The position numbers were made by a program, and so were the translations under genes. The notes beneath the pieces are model-generated. The model was given only the letters and a program-made list of their open reading frames with translations, had not been told where the DNA came from and did no database searches. 64,000 nt of DNA from Candidatus Hydrogenedens sp. (lineage in GTDB: Bacteria; Hydrogenedentota; Hydrogenedentia; Hydrogenedentales; JAEUWI01), in assembly GCA_016125095.1 (NCBI GenBank), contig WGMK01000014.1, positions 124,001 through 188,000 of the forward strand, given 5' to 3'. Within the stretch, counting starts at the first letter, position 1; the number at the start of each line of letters is the position of its first letter. Shown piece after piece: positions 46,379 to 55,410 of the stretch.

Positions 46379-48217
46379 TTACTGGGCCGTGGCTTGCTTG
46401 TCGACGATGGCGCGCAAGAATTCACGGACGTCGTCGATGAGTTTTTGGCGCACGCGGTATACGCCATCGCGTCCCGCGATCTGCGCGTAGCGTTCGAGCG
46501 GGGCGTCGGCGGTGATGGCGCCCACCTGCAGCGGACCGGTGGTCGATATCTTCCCGTCGTCGCCTTCGACATCCGCCTCGAGCGTCAACACCGGGGCATC
46601 CAGGCCGTAGCCGCTTTCCGGCGCGGCGGTCTCCGGCTCCGCGTGCGGCGCGGTCAGCTTCGAAAGCGCGTCGATGATGCGCTCCATCTCGCCCTGGCTC
46701 GACAGCGCCTTGCCCGCGGGCTGCTCGACCACCCAGAGTCCGTGAGCCTTCTTGAAGGCGTAGTCCTGTCCCTCGAACGCGAAGCGCAGTCCATTCGCCT
46801 TGGCCGGCAGGAAACGCATGAGGAATCGCGACCGGAAGTGCGCGTGGCTCACCATCAGCGGCTCGACCACAGACTTTGCGATCTCGTACACGGGGCCCTG
46901 GTCCTGCTTGGCATAGTACTTTTCCGGGTCGTCCGGATGCGGCTTCAGCAGAATCTCTGCCGGCGCGCCGCCCGTCTTCGGGTGCAGCACGAGGCGCCAC
47001 TCCGGCGCGTCGAGGCCGTACTGCGCGGGCTCGCCCTCGAGGTACTCGTCGCCCCGCGCATTCTTCAGCGTGCCGATATAGGCCGACACCGCGTTGTAGT
47101 CGGTGATGAACCCGGGATCGTTTTCGACCTTCCATCCGCCGCCCGCATCAGTAATCGAGAAGGACTCCGTGGGACCGCTGATTTCGATTTGGTTGAACTC
47201 GAGCGCCTGGCGGGTCAGCAGGCGGCGTTCCTGAAAGTCCAAGGGCGACTTGGGAATCAATGTGATGACCTGCGCGTCGATCACGAATACGCCTTCGCGG
47301 TCGGGACGCTGCACAAACACGCCACCATTTTCCTCGGTGATGAACCCGAAGAGGAAGGTCTGCGCCTTGCCGTCCTGGTTGTCGGTCAGCGTGACGCGGA
47401 AGCTGGCGGGCTTGAGGCCGTAGTCGGAAAGGTCCTCGGGATTGTCCACGAAATTGCGGCCGACCGCGAATTGCAGTTCCTTGACGATGCCGTCCACCAC
47501 GTCCTGGTTGGCCATGGTCTGCCAGGGTTCTTCCAAGCGCCAGACATCGTCGGCAGAATCACGCACGGCAATGATCGGCGTCGATTCTTCGCCCACCGCA
47601 GGCGGATTCTCCAGCGTCTCGTCGCCTCGCCCGGTCCAGATATGCGCGAACTCGAAGCGGACGATCGTGGCGTCGCGATCATCCACGGTGAAACGGTTGC
47701 GCAGGTCATCGAGCGGACGGTTGAGCTCGAAGAATTGGTCCTTGTGAATCAGCAGCAGCCGGTCGTCGTTCAGCAGCGCGTAGCGGTTCTCCTGTGTCGG
47801 CTCCAGCGAACCGAACTTCAGGTCGATGGCCTCGTCGCCCGCCGTGGCTTCAAAGGTCAGCGCGGGCACGTCGAGCCCATAGTCCGCCAGATTCAGTCCA
47901 GCCAAATCGATGTCGCGCTGCTGCAACAGCCCGGCCAGGTTGTGCGCCACGCGATCCCACATCATCGGAAATGGCGCGATGGTGGCGTTCGGCTCGACCA
48001 TCTTCCATGCGCCGCCGGGCTCGCGCTCGGCCACGCTGGCCGCCTCGCCGATGCGCTCGATTGAGATCCGTGTCACGGCGTCGGGCTTGAACGTGAAGAG
48101 CTGTTTGGCCTGCTGCTGCTCCACCACGTCGACGACGCGCTGGTATTGCATGCCGAAGTAGGCGCCGGTGAGTACGACGAACGCGACGAACAGGCCGAGG
48201 GTCACGCGCCAGTTCAT
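46379..48217 (-). CDS. DUF4340 protein of a Gld-type ABC system
   Basis: 612 aa from ATG 48217 in the ATGA overlap with the GldG-like gene. One N-terminal helix (about 5-23), then repeated DUF4340 beta-alpha units outside the membrane, recognisable from YGLDVPALTFEA, YGLKPASFRVTLTD and YGLDAPEWRLVLHP, each a Leu/Asp turn. DUF4340 proteins are the fixed last member of GldA-GldF-GldG clusters. Function unknown; it may be the outer subunit that contacts the transported substrate. Downstream is the repeat element. Confidence 0.87.
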   Translation of the reverse strand: MNWRVTLGLFVAFVVLTGAYFGMQYQRVVDVVEQQQAKQLFTFKPDAVTRISIERIGEAASVAEREPGGAWKMVEPNATIAPFPMMWDRVAHNLAGLLQQRDIDLAGLNLADYGLDVPALTFEATAGDEAIDLKFGSLEPTQENRYALLNDDRLLLIHKDQFFELNRPLDDLRNRFTVDDRDATIVRFEFAHIWTGRGDETLENPPAVGEESTPIIAVRDSADDVWRLEEPWQTMANQDVVDGIVKELQFAVGRNFVDNPEDLSDYGLKPASFRVTLTDNQDGKAQTFLFGFITEENGGVFVQRPDREGVFVIDAQVITLIPKSPLDFQERRLLTRQALEFNQIEISGPTESFSITDAGGGWKVENDPGFITDYNAVSAYIGTLKNARGDEYLEGEPAQYGLDAPEWRLVLHPKTGGAPAEILLKPHPDDPEKYYAKQDQGPVYEIAKSVVEPLMVSHAHFRSRFLMRFLPAKANGLRFAFEGQDYAFKKAHGLWVVEQPAGKALSSQGEMERIIDALSKLTAPHAEPETAAPESGYGLDAPVLTLEADVEGDDGKISTTGPLQVGAITADAPLERYAQIAGRDGVYRVRQKLIDDVREFLRAIVDKQATAQ

Positions 48218-49875
48218 TGATTGCGGCCTCGCAGCAGGTACACCGCGGCACCGGCCGCCGCGAAGAGTTGCATAGTCAGCAGGCACGACACCCACAGCAC
48301 CACCCGGCGCTGCGTGTCATCCAGCATCAGGGGTGGATCGCTCACGCCCGACGGCCGGATGGCGATGAGATCTTCGGACTCGCTCAGCCATGCGAAGGCG
48401 TTCAGCAGAAAGTTGATGTTGCCGGGGAACGTCACTTGTCCGTTGGCCGCGAAGGAAGAGTTGCCGATCACCACGACGCGCGCGTCGCGCGGGCGTCCGT
48501 CTTCCACTTTCGATTCACGCTCGCGGGCCGCCGCCACCACGAGCGGCAGGGGGCCCTTCGCTTCATCCGGATCGATGACCGCCGTGCCCTCTTTCTGCAG
48601 TTCCACCAGACGGGTCTCGCCCCAGGTGGCGGGCAGGGTCCGCACGATTTCGAGCGCGGCCACGTTCTTCGGTTTGTCCTCGGCCACCGACACCGAACGG
48701 CTGGCCTGCCAGGCCATCAACTGGTCGAAGCCACGCGTGATGGGGTGCTCGGCGTGGTACGAACCGCGGTAGGCCGGCGGCATCTCGTCGATGTCGAGAT
48801 AGGGCGTCTGGTCGAAATCGAGCTTGGTCTCGAAGCGGTTGTCGCCCGACTCGGAGAGCACGAGGTCGCTGTCGATGGCGATACCGAAGCGCTCGCGCAA
48901 CCACGGACGCAGGAATTCGCGCTGCGCCAGGCCGTGGTCCACCCGGACCCAGGGGTCCAGCAAAAAGAGCATCCGGCCGCCGCGCTCGACGAAGTCGTCC
49001 AGCGCCGCAATCTCGTCCTGCCGCAGATCGCCCTTGGGGTTGTTCACCACCAGGATGTCGGCATCCTCGGGCAGCGTCGGGTGGGCCGTGCCGATGCTCA
49101 GCGGTTCCACCTGATAGGATTCGCGCGTGAGGATTTCCAGAATGCCGCCCGCACCCGCCGGGGTCTTGCTGTCCTGCAGATCGCGCTCGTCGTGGCCAGT
49201 CAGGTAATACACCTTCGGCTCGGCGTCGCGCAGCACGTTGATGAGCGCGTTCGTGAAGTCGCGTTCTTCCAGGCGCGGGCTTCCGCCCTGCAGGGTGATT
49301 ACCCGCTGCCGCGATCCCGACTTGATAACGATGGTGCCTTGCGGCGATGCGAAGTTGATGCCCAGATCTTCCATCGTCGCCACCGCCACCTGTGGATCCT
49401 GCACTTCCCACTGGAGCAGCGGGGAGTATTGCTGGCACTGGGCGACGAAGCGCTCGGTCTTTTCCTTGCCGATGTTCGCGAGCTCATCGTCCACATTCAG
49501 GAAGAAACCAATGACGCGGACTTCCTGATTCATGCTTTGCAGCACCTGAATGGTTTGCGGGGCCAGTTCGCGGCGGCCCTCGCGGGTCAGGTCCCAGCTC
49601 TGGTCGTTCGACTCGGCGAAGGCATAGGCCACCACGCAGATGCCCAGGAAAAACAACGACGACACGACGGCGTTGAGTCCGCCGATGGCACGGCCTTCGA
49701 GCACCGAGCGCGCCGTGCCCGTCGTAAACAGCAGCACCAGCCAGGCCAACCCGGCAATGGCGGAACCCGCCAGCGAAAACAGCACGCCCGCGTTAAAGGG
49801 CGACTGGGTCCACGCCAGCAGGTTCAGCGCGGCGGCCAGCAGCGCTAAAGAGAGGATTCCGGCAATGCGATACAT
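48214..49875 (-). CDS. GldG-like ABC auxiliary subunit
   Basis: 553 aa, GGGGGAG before the ATG. Two or three N-terminal helices (about 4-22, 28-50, 66-86), a large outer domain (about 95-520) and one C-terminal helix (about 525-545). The outer domain has the GldG/DUF7088 pattern: LAPQTIQVLQSMNQEVRVIG, YYLTGHDERDL and LVVNNPKGDL, a thioredoxin-like plus GATase-like fold. It lies 12 bp after the permease. In Bacteroidetes GldG works with GldA and GldF in gliding, but homologues are common in non-gliders. Confidence 0.9.
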   Translation of the reverse strand: MYRIAGILSLALLAAALNLLAWTQSPFNAGVLFSLAGSAIAGLAWLVLLFTTGTARSVLEGRAIGGLNAVVSSLFFLGICVVAYAFAESNDQSWDLTREGRRELAPQTIQVLQSMNQEVRVIGFFLNVDDELANIGKEKTERFVAQCQQYSPLLQWEVQDPQVAVATMEDLGINFASPQGTIVIKSGSRQRVITLQGGSPRLEERDFTNALINVLRDAEPKVYYLTGHDERDLQDSKTPAGAGGILEILTRESYQVEPLSIGTAHPTLPEDADILVVNNPKGDLRQDEIAALDDFVERGGRMLFLLDPWVRVDHGLAQREFLRPWLRERFGIAIDSDLVLSESGDNRFETKLDFDQTPYLDIDEMPPAYRGSYHAEHPITRGFDQLMAWQASRSVSVAEDKPKNVAALEIVRTLPATWGETRLVELQKEGTAVIDPDEAKGPLPLVVAAARERESKVEDGRPRDARVVVIGNSSFAANGQVTFPGNINFLLNAFAWLSESEDLIAIRPSGVSDPPLMLDDTQRRVVLWVSCLLTMQLFAAAGAAVYLLRGRNQ

Positions 49876-49887
49876 GGCGTGCTCCCC

Positions 49888-50718
49888 CTATCCGCGCCAG
49901 TGCCGGCTCTCGAGCGAGCGGAACGTAAGAAACACGAAGAACGCGCAGAAGAGCACGTAATAGGCGATGTCGCGGATTTGCAGCACGCCCTGCGCCATCT
50001 GCTCGGCGTGCGCGTCGATGGCCATTTCCTGCATCAGGTTGCGCACGATGCCGTAGATGATGGCAGCGGCCATCTTGAGCGCCTGCGGCCAGGCCTCGGG
50101 GGCCGGATACTGCGCGGGCAGGTCCTCGCTGATGGCGCCCGACACGAACAGCACCAGGAAGATGCCGAAGGTGATGGTGCCCGAAGTGACCTGATTCCGC
50201 ATGGTGGACGAGATGAACATGCCCACCGAGAAGAACGAGGCGCCCATGAGGAACACGGTGATGGTGCCGAAGAGCAGCACGGCCGGCTCGACCGGGGCCA
50301 GCCAGCCCACGATGGTCAGGTCGATCGCCACCACCAGCAGCATTACCGCCAGCATGCCGAGCGAGGCGAGGTACTTGCCAAAGATGATCTCGCGATCGCG
50401 CAGCGGCAGGGTCAGCAGCAGCTCGATGGTGCCGCGGTGGCGTTCTTCAGCGAACAGCCGCATGGTGACCAGCGGCGCCAGAAACATGATGAGCGACCCG
50501 CAGAACACGAGCCACGGGCTCAGGAAGCTCTCCTCGAAATCCGGCACGGTCGGATAGCCGTGCATGCCGGGCGCCTGCGATATGCGCGCGTAGTTCAGCA
50601 GGGACAGCGTGAATGCCATGCCCGATATCGCCGCGAATACGGCGCAGATGACATAGCCGATCGGCGTCTGGAAGTAGGCGGCGAACTCACGGCGGAAAAC
50701 GGCCCAGGTGTTTCTCAT
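49888..50718 (-). CDS. ABC-2 type permease (GldF-like)
   Basis: 276 aa from ATG 50718, which sits in the ATGA overlap with the ATPase stop; GGAGACC precedes it. Six membrane helices. The N-terminus MRNTWAVFRREFAAYFQTPI and the RHRGTIELLLTLPLRDREI cytoplasmic loop (coupling helix) are standard for ABC-2 exporters such as GldF and NosY. It forms the membrane channel with the ATPase upstream and the GldG-like protein downstream. Confidence 0.93.
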   Translation of the reverse strand: MRNTWAVFRREFAAYFQTPIGYVICAVFAAISGMAFTLSLLNYARISQAPGMHGYPTVPDFEESFLSPWLVFCGSLIMFLAPLVTMRLFAEERHRGTIELLLTLPLRDREIIFGKYLASLGMLAVMLLVVAIDLTIVGWLAPVEPAVLLFGTITVFLMGASFFSVGMFISSTMRNQVTSGTITFGIFLVLFVSGAISEDLPAQYPAPEAWPQALKMAAAIIYGIVRNLMQEMAIDAHAEQMAQGVLQIRDIAYYVLFCAFFVFLTFRSLESRHWRG

Positions 50719-51446
50719 ACCGGGGTCTCCGTGCCGCGTGCGATCACCTCGATGAAGACCTTCTCCAGCGATTCCGCCCCGCCGCCGCCGGTCAGGCGAT
50801 CGATGCGATCCTCGGCCACGACCTTGCCCTGGTGGATAATGATGGCGCGGTCGCACACCATCGCCACTTCCGGTAGGATGTGCGTGCTGATCAGTACGGT
50901 GTGCTCGCCCCGCAGCGCCGATATCAGTTCGCGGATCTCCACAATCTGTTTGGGGTCGAGGCCTGCGGTAGGCTCGTCGAGAATCAGCACCGGCGGCGCG
51001 CCGAGCAGCGCCTGCGCCAGGCCCACGCGCTGCCGATAGCCTTTGCTGAGGTTGCCAATCTGGCGGCGGCGCATGTCGGTCAGTCCGCAATGCTCCATGG
51101 CCCGCTCGATGGCCTCTTTTCGGCCTCCTCCGCCCACGCCCTTCACCTGCGCCACGAAGCGCAGAAAGCCCAGCACGGTCATCTCGTCGTAGAGCGGCAC
51201 GCGCTCGGGCATGTAGCCCACGCGGCGCTTCACCTCGATGGGGTGCTGATGCACCTCATGCCCGTCGATACGGGCGGTGCCGCTGCTGGCGGGGAAAAAG
51301 CCCGTCAGGATCCGCATCGTGGTGCTTTTGCCCGCGCCGTTGGGCCCTAGAAAGCCGACCACCTCGCCGCGGGCCACCGTGAAGGAAATGCCGCTGATGG
51401 CGGTAATACTGCCGTAGCGCTTTGTGAGGTTTTCGACGTCGATCAT
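50715..51446 (-). CDS. ABC transporter ATPase (GldA-like)
   Basis: 243 aa from ATG 51446 with GGAAG upstream; a GTG 13 codons earlier is a less likely start because the family begins at MIDVENLTKRYG. Walker A GPNGAGKST (34-42), signature LSKGYRQ (132-138), Walker B LILDEP (153-158) and the switch His in STHILPEV. First gene of the four-gene operon and the energiser of the ABC-2 export system. Confidence 0.94.
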   Translation of the reverse strand: MIDVENLTKRYGSITAISGISFTVARGEVVGFLGPNGAGKSTTMRILTGFFPASSGTARIDGHEVHQHPIEVKRRVGYMPERVPLYDEMTVLGFLRFVAQVKGVGGGGRKEAIERAMEHCGLTDMRRRQIGNLSKGYRQRVGLAQALLGAPPVLILDEPTAGLDPKQIVEIRELISALRGEHTVLISTHILPEVAMVCDRAIIIHQGKVVAEDRIDRLTGGGGAESLEKVFIEVIARGTETPV

Positions 51447-51869
51447 GAATTCAGGGTCTTCCGCATGGGAACCGAGACTATACACTTCCGTCCCGCTTGA
51501 ACGAAAGTTGTCGCATTGGGGTTACAGTACTTAGACGACGAGCAGGATTTTCCCGGTCTAAGCAAGAACTGCCGACAGGGTTGCTCCAAAATGGAATCAT
51601 TCTGTCAACAAATTTTTACGTCTTGGCGTATAATAGACGTGTCGGCGCAACGTTCGCTACAGTGCGGCGGTAAAGTTGCCGATACGGATAGCGACACGGC
51701 CGGGCCGATGACGCTACCCATGGCGATGATGGAGTCGGGGCACCCCTATGGGTGGTAATTGAAGTAGAGTGACGCGGTTTCGGGTTGCGCTGCCGGCTTA
51801 CTTGGGGAAGGAAAGTTGGCATGTGCTATGCGTAGTGTGCAGACCGAGGCCGAGAAAGGCAGGTGCTGT
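51447..51869. other. 423-bp divergent intergenic region
   Basis: Separates the Gld-type operon (leftward) from the small zinc-ribbon gene (rightward). Less GC-rich than its surroundings around 51590-51635. It holds the TATAAT promoter candidate described separately, a leader of about 230 nt before the small gene, and a short hairpin CACCC-CTAT-GGGTG near 51740-51752. On the minus strand TATAGT (complement of 51477-51482) could be the -10 for the Gld operon but lacks a good -35. No gene seen. Confidence 0.4.
51605..51634 (+). promoter_or_regulatory. Sigma-70 promoter candidate with perfect -10
   Basis: TATAAT at 51629-51634 in an AT-rich patch. Upstream TCAACA (51605-51610, 18-bp spacer) is a weak -35. 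It points to the small zinc-ribbon gene at 51870, giving a leader of about 230 nt. Confidence 0.5.
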
Positions 51870-52061
51870 ATGAAAGTGAAATGTTGTGTTTGCGATAAAG
51901 TCCGGCGCGAGAGCGGCTGGGAAGTTCCCGTGGCGGGCGAGATGGCCGATGGCAACGTGAGCCATGGCTACTGTCCCGAATGCGCGGACACGGCGTTCCG
52001 GGAGATCCGGGCGCTGCGTTACGAGCGCGAGGCCTGCGCGAAGCTGGCCGCGAATCATTAA
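51870..52061 (+). CDS. Small zinc-ribbon-like protein
   Basis: 63 aa from ATG 51870, with GGCAGGTG upstream; an in-frame ATG at 51816 is possible but lacks the ribosome site. Two cysteine pairs, CCVC near residues 5-8 and HGYCPEC near 50 residues from the end, with WEVPV between, look like a one-zinc ribbon. Short proteins with the ISHGxCPEC ending are common in Gram-negative bacteria near regulators. A strong promoter precedes it and structured DNA follows. Function unknown. Confidence 0.7.
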   Translation: MKVKCCVCDKVRRESGWEVPVAGEMADGNVSHGYCPECADTAFREIRALRYEREACAKLAANH

Positions 52062-52063
52062 GC

Positions 52064-52149
52064 GTGCGGCTGCGGGGCGTCGGATAACAGCCGACCCTCC
52101 GGCTCGTGCGGCGGCGTAACCGCGCGGGCTGCGACGCCCCGGGCCGCAC
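52064..52149. repeat. Long imperfect inverted repeat after the zinc-ribbon gene
   Basis: 52064-52082 pairs with 52132-52149 (CGACGCCCCG plus GCCGCAC, one 1-base mismatch block), enclosing a GC-rich 49-bp loop that holds further small palindromes. It starts three bases after the stop codon. It is followed by non-T-rich sequence, so it looks more like a structural or REP-type element than a classic terminator. Confidence 0.55.
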
Positions 52150-52166
52150 CATTGTTCAACCATGCG

Positions 52167-52200
52167 AAGCCGCTACTCCGGTAGCGGCTTTCCTTTGGTT
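52167..52200 (+). terminator. Probable terminator overlapping the MFS gene end
   Basis: Perfect 10-bp stem AAGCCGCTAC/GTAGCGGCTT (52167-52176 with 52181-52190), TCCG loop, then TCCTTTGGTTT. It lies across the last codons of the MFS gene and would end rightward transcription of the zinc-ribbon gene. Confidence 0.6.
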
Positions 52201-53462
52201 TCGGGCATGAACCAGAGCACTACGAGGCCCAGCGCGAAGGCAAGCGACATGAAGGTGATCGCGTGCCGCAGGTCCATGCCGGGCATAGCCTTGAGCCACC
52301 CGGAGAGCAGCAGCATCGAACTCGCCGCGAGCCGTCCCCCATTGAAGCAGAATCCCGTGCCGGTCGATCGCAAGTGGTGGGGGAACAGCTCGGGGAAGTA
52401 CACGGCGTAGCCCGCGTGCAGTCCCCAGGTGAAGAAGCCGTAGACCGGCAGCAGCGCGAGCAGGGTTCCATACGAGCCCGGCAGGTAGCAGGTGGCGGGG
52501 ACGATGATCAGCGCGCCGATGTGGTAGAGGGCGAAGGCGTACTTGCGGCCGAGCAGCACGGCCAGCGGACCGAAGGCGAACATGCCGATTCCTGCTCCGA
52601 TGGCCTCTACATTGCCGAACGCGAACTTCGCGCGCTCACCCGCCGCGGCAGCGTCTACCCCCGAACGAAGCAGAAACTCCCGCGCGATATCCTGCCCCGC
52701 CACGGTCACACCCCAGAAGGTACCCAGCCCGATGGCGGCCAGCAGCATGCCGGCCCACGCGCGTCCACGCCAGCGCGGGTCGGCGAGCAGTTCCCGGAAA
52801 CTGCCAAGCCGGATGGTATGGCCTTCCGCCGCTTGCTTCCGGGCCTGTTCCCAGCTTTCGGGCTCGCGCACGCGCGAGCGCACCCAAAGCACCAAGAGCG
52901 CAGGGGCCACGCCCACGAGAAAGGCCACGCGCCAGTTGTCGCCCACGGCCAGCCCGACCCACGCCGCGAACCACGCCCCGAGAATGCTGGTTGAATGGAA
53001 GATGCCCGACATGTGCGCACGGGCGTGCTGCGGCATGACTTCGGCCACGAGCGACGCCGCCACCGCCCATTCGCCACCCACGCCCATAGCCACGAGAAAG
53101 CGCAGCGCCGCCACGTGCCACAACTCCGTGGCGAAATAGGTGAGCCCCGTAAAGACGGAATAGAACAAGATGGTGAGCGCCATGACCGGGCGGCGTCCCC
53201 AGCGGTCTCCCAGCCAGCCGAAGAGTATGCCCCCGAGGGTGCCGCCGATGAGAAAGGCCCCCAGCAGCACATCGCCCCAGTAACGCACCTCCGGGCTGCC
53301 TGCGGGCTGCTGCAGAATATCGACCAGCATCTGGTTGCGGGTCACGTTGAACAGCTGGCCCTCGAAGGCATCGAACACCCAGCCGGCGGAGGCGATGATC
53401 AGCACGATCCACTGGTAGCGGCTGACGCCCTGGTACCAGCGCGGTTCGGTACTACTGCTCAC
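52173..53462 (-). CDS. MFS transporter, sugar/acid-type
   Basis: 429 aa starting GTG in a GTGA overlap with the oxidoreductase gene. Twelve membrane helices. The signature GWLGDRWGRRPVMALT between helices 2 and 3, GGEWAVAASLVAEVMP in helix 4 and PETKGKPLPE at the C-terminus place it with MFS carriers for sugars, aromatic acids or related organic acids (SP/AAHS families). It is the last gene of the four-gene operon and probably brings in or exports the compound handled by the three enzymes. Confidence 0.92.
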   Translation of the reverse strand: MSSSTEPRWYQGVSRYQWIVLIIASAGWVFDAFEGQLFNVTRNQMLVDILQQPAGSPEVRYWGDVLLGAFLIGGTLGGILFGWLGDRWGRRPVMALTILFYSVFTGLTYFATELWHVAALRFLVAMGVGGEWAVAASLVAEVMPQHARAHMSGIFHSTSILGAWFAAWVGLAVGDNWRVAFLVGVAPALLVLWVRSRVREPESWEQARKQAAEGHTIRLGSFRELLADPRWRGRAWAGMLLAAIGLGTFWGVTVAGQDIAREFLLRSGVDAAAAGERAKFAFGNVEAIGAGIGMFAFGPLAVLLGRKYAFALYHIGALIIVPATCYLPGSYGTLLALLPVYGFFTWGLHAGYAVYFPELFPHHLRSTGTGFCFNGGRLAASSMLLLSGWLKAMPGMDLRHAITFMSLAFALGLVVLWFMPETKGKPLPE

Positions 53463-54505
53463 GCGAGGTCACCCAGTCCGGCGTTGCTGCCCGAAGCCAC
53501 GGCCTCGGCGGCGCGCAGGCACATGGCCACCGACCACTTGCCGTCTTTGCCCGTGCAATGCACCGGGGCGCCATCGCGCACGGCCCGGGTCATCGAGTCA
53601 ATCTGCTCGACGAGTTCGTACACCTCGCCGGTCGGCTTCTCGATGGGGACTTCATGAATCGTCTCGCCATCGAAATGCTTGAGGCCGTAGGTGGGGTGGA
53701 AGGTGCGATCCATCGCGCCGCTCCAGGTGGCCCAAAGGGCGCCAGTGGATCCCGTCAGCTTCACCACCTGATGGTGCTCGAAGGCGCTCAGTGTCTGCGA
53801 GATGACCGCGTAGCCGCCGCCGGGAAAGTCGACAAAGGCACTGAAGTTATCCAGCAACTCGGGGCGGGCGGCGTCACGCGCCTTGGCCCGGGCCGCCACG
53901 CGCGCGGGGTTTCCGACACTAGAGAAATACCACCGCGCGAGGTCGAAGAAGTGGATCGGCTCCTCGAGTATCCAGCTGCCCACGCGGTTCACGTCGTAGC
54001 GCCATCCGCCCGAGCCCTGCCGGTAGGGGCGCCGCCACAGCTCAATGAGTGCGTACTGGGGTTCGCCGATGGCGCCGGCGTCGACCATGTCCTTCACCTT
54101 GCCCCAGAGCGACGACAAGCGGAATTCGTGGCCGACGCAGAGCAGCCGTTCGGCATGTTCCGCCGCGCGGATCAGGTCATCGCAGTGCGCCTCGCAGAGG
54201 GCCATGGGTTTTTCCAGCAGCAGGTGCTTACCCGCCGCCAGCACGGCCAGCCCGACTTCGTGGTGCAGGTCGGTCGGCAGGACGACATCGACGACATCGA
54301 TATCGGGACGTTTCAGCAGCTGGCGGAAGTCGCCCAGCACCTCGATCCCAGGATGAGCGACGCGAGCGGCTTCCTGACTGGCTTCCGAGCGCGCGGCGAT
54401 GGCCACCAGTTCTGCGCCCGGACACTCCGTGATCGCGCGCGCATGGTGGCTGCCCCAGGCGCCGAAGCCGATGAGGCCGTATCGCACGGGCCGCGCCGCG
54501 CTCAT
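53459..54505 (-). CDS. Gfo/Idh/MocA-family oxidoreductase, cytoplasmic
   Basis: 348 aa, in an ATGA overlap with the aldo-keto reductase gene. Rossmann motif YGLIGFGAWGSHHA, the family EKP motif in LLLEKPMAL with the catalytic Lys, and the C-terminal GDLA end. No signal peptide, unlike the Tat-exported homologue at 25026. It likely oxidises or reduces a sugar, inositol or amino-sugar alcohol with NAD(P). Acts with the reductase, oxygenase and MFS carrier encoded around it. Confidence 0.9.
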   Translation of the reverse strand: MSAARPVRYGLIGFGAWGSHHARAITECPGAELVAIAARSEASQEAARVAHPGIEVLGDFRQLLKRPDIDVVDVVLPTDLHHEVGLAVLAAGKHLLLEKPMALCEAHCDDLIRAAEHAERLLCVGHEFRLSSLWGKVKDMVDAGAIGEPQYALIELWRRPYRQGSGGWRYDVNRVGSWILEEPIHFFDLARWYFSSVGNPARVAARAKARDAARPELLDNFSAFVDFPGGGYAVISQTLSAFEHHQVVKLTGSTGALWATWSGAMDRTFHPTYGLKHFDGETIHEVPIEKPTGEVYELVEQIDSMTRAVRDGAPVHCTGKDGKWSVAMCLRAAEAVASGSNAGLGDLA

Positions 54506-55407
54506 GGAATCGACCGGCCCTGGGCGGCGGCCCAGAGTTCGAACCAGTGCTGCCGCTCAAGGAGGATATCGTGACTCGCGGCGGCGGACTGGATGCGCTC
54601 GAGACGATTGGTGCCAATGACCAGCTGCGGCTGCGAGGGCAGCGCGGCCACCCAGGCCAAGGCAATCTGCTCGGGGGTGGCGCTGTATTCCGCAGCCACG
54701 GATTCCAGCGCGGCGCGCGTGCGCACGGCGGCCTCGGTTTCGCCGAAGAGCCGTCCGCCTGCCAGTGGGGACCACGCCATCGGATGCACGCCGAAGGTCT
54801 GGCACTGGTCGAGTGTGCCGTCGAAGAGCGCGTCCATGTGCAGCAGGCTGATTTCCACTTGATTGGTCGCCGGAGGCGCCCCGAGGAATTCCGTCAGCAG
54901 CGCGTACTGGTGTGTCGAATAATTCGATACGCCCACGCTGAGCACCTTGCCCGAGTCCATCACGCGCACGAGTCCCTCGGCGGTTTCCTCTGCGCTCGTA
55001 AGCCAGTCGGGCCGATGGATGAGCAGCAGGTCGATGCGGTCAGTCTGCAATTCGCGCAGCGATCGGTCGACACTGTATTCAATCCAGGCCGGCGTCGCCT
55101 CATAGTGTTTCACACGCGTGGAGGGCAGGGCGGCATTGGGCACCTTGATGCCGCACTTGGTAACGATTTCCATTTGGTCGCGCAGTTCCGGCGCCTCGGC
55201 CAGGGCCTTGCCGAAGAGCCCCTCGCAGGTGTACCCGCCATAGATGTCGGCGTGGTCGAAGGTGGTGATACCCGCCTCGAGACAGGCGTCGATCTTCGCG
55301 CGCACGCGGGCGGGCGCAGCGCCCTCGGGGTCGTCGGCGAGACGCCAGACGCCGTAGGCGATGGCAGAAAATTCCGGCGCACCGGGCGCAATGGGAAAGC
55401 GGCGCAT
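54502..55407 (-). CDS. Aldo-keto reductase
   Basis: 301 aa, AGGAG before the ATG. A TIM barrel NADPH oxidoreductase of the YdhF-like group: catalytic tetrad Asp51 and Tyr56 (DHADIYGG), Lys84 and His131 (LLIHRPDW); cofactor region VIGTNRLERI near the end. It is 3 bp after the oxygenase stop and in a four-base overlap with the next gene. Substrate probably an aldehyde or keto sugar made within the operon pathway. Confidence 0.92.
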   Translation of the reverse strand: MRRFPIAPGAPEFSAIAYGVWRLADDPEGAAPARVRAKIDACLEAGITTFDHADIYGGYTCEGLFGKALAEAPELRDQMEIVTKCGIKVPNAALPSTRVKHYEATPAWIEYSVDRSLRELQTDRIDLLLIHRPDWLTSAEETAEGLVRVMDSGKVLSVGVSNYSTHQYALLTEFLGAPPATNQVEISLLHMDALFDGTLDQCQTFGVHPMAWSPLAGGRLFGETEAAVRTRAALESVAAEYSATPEQIALAWVAALPSQPQLVIGTNRLERIQSAAASHDILLERQHWFELWAAAQGRSIP

Positions 55408-55410
55408 GGC

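Noticed and set aside
51516..51758. 80-codon open frame in the leader before the zinc-ribbon gene
   Set aside because: No ribosome site, no recognisable sequence, and it runs across the promoter.
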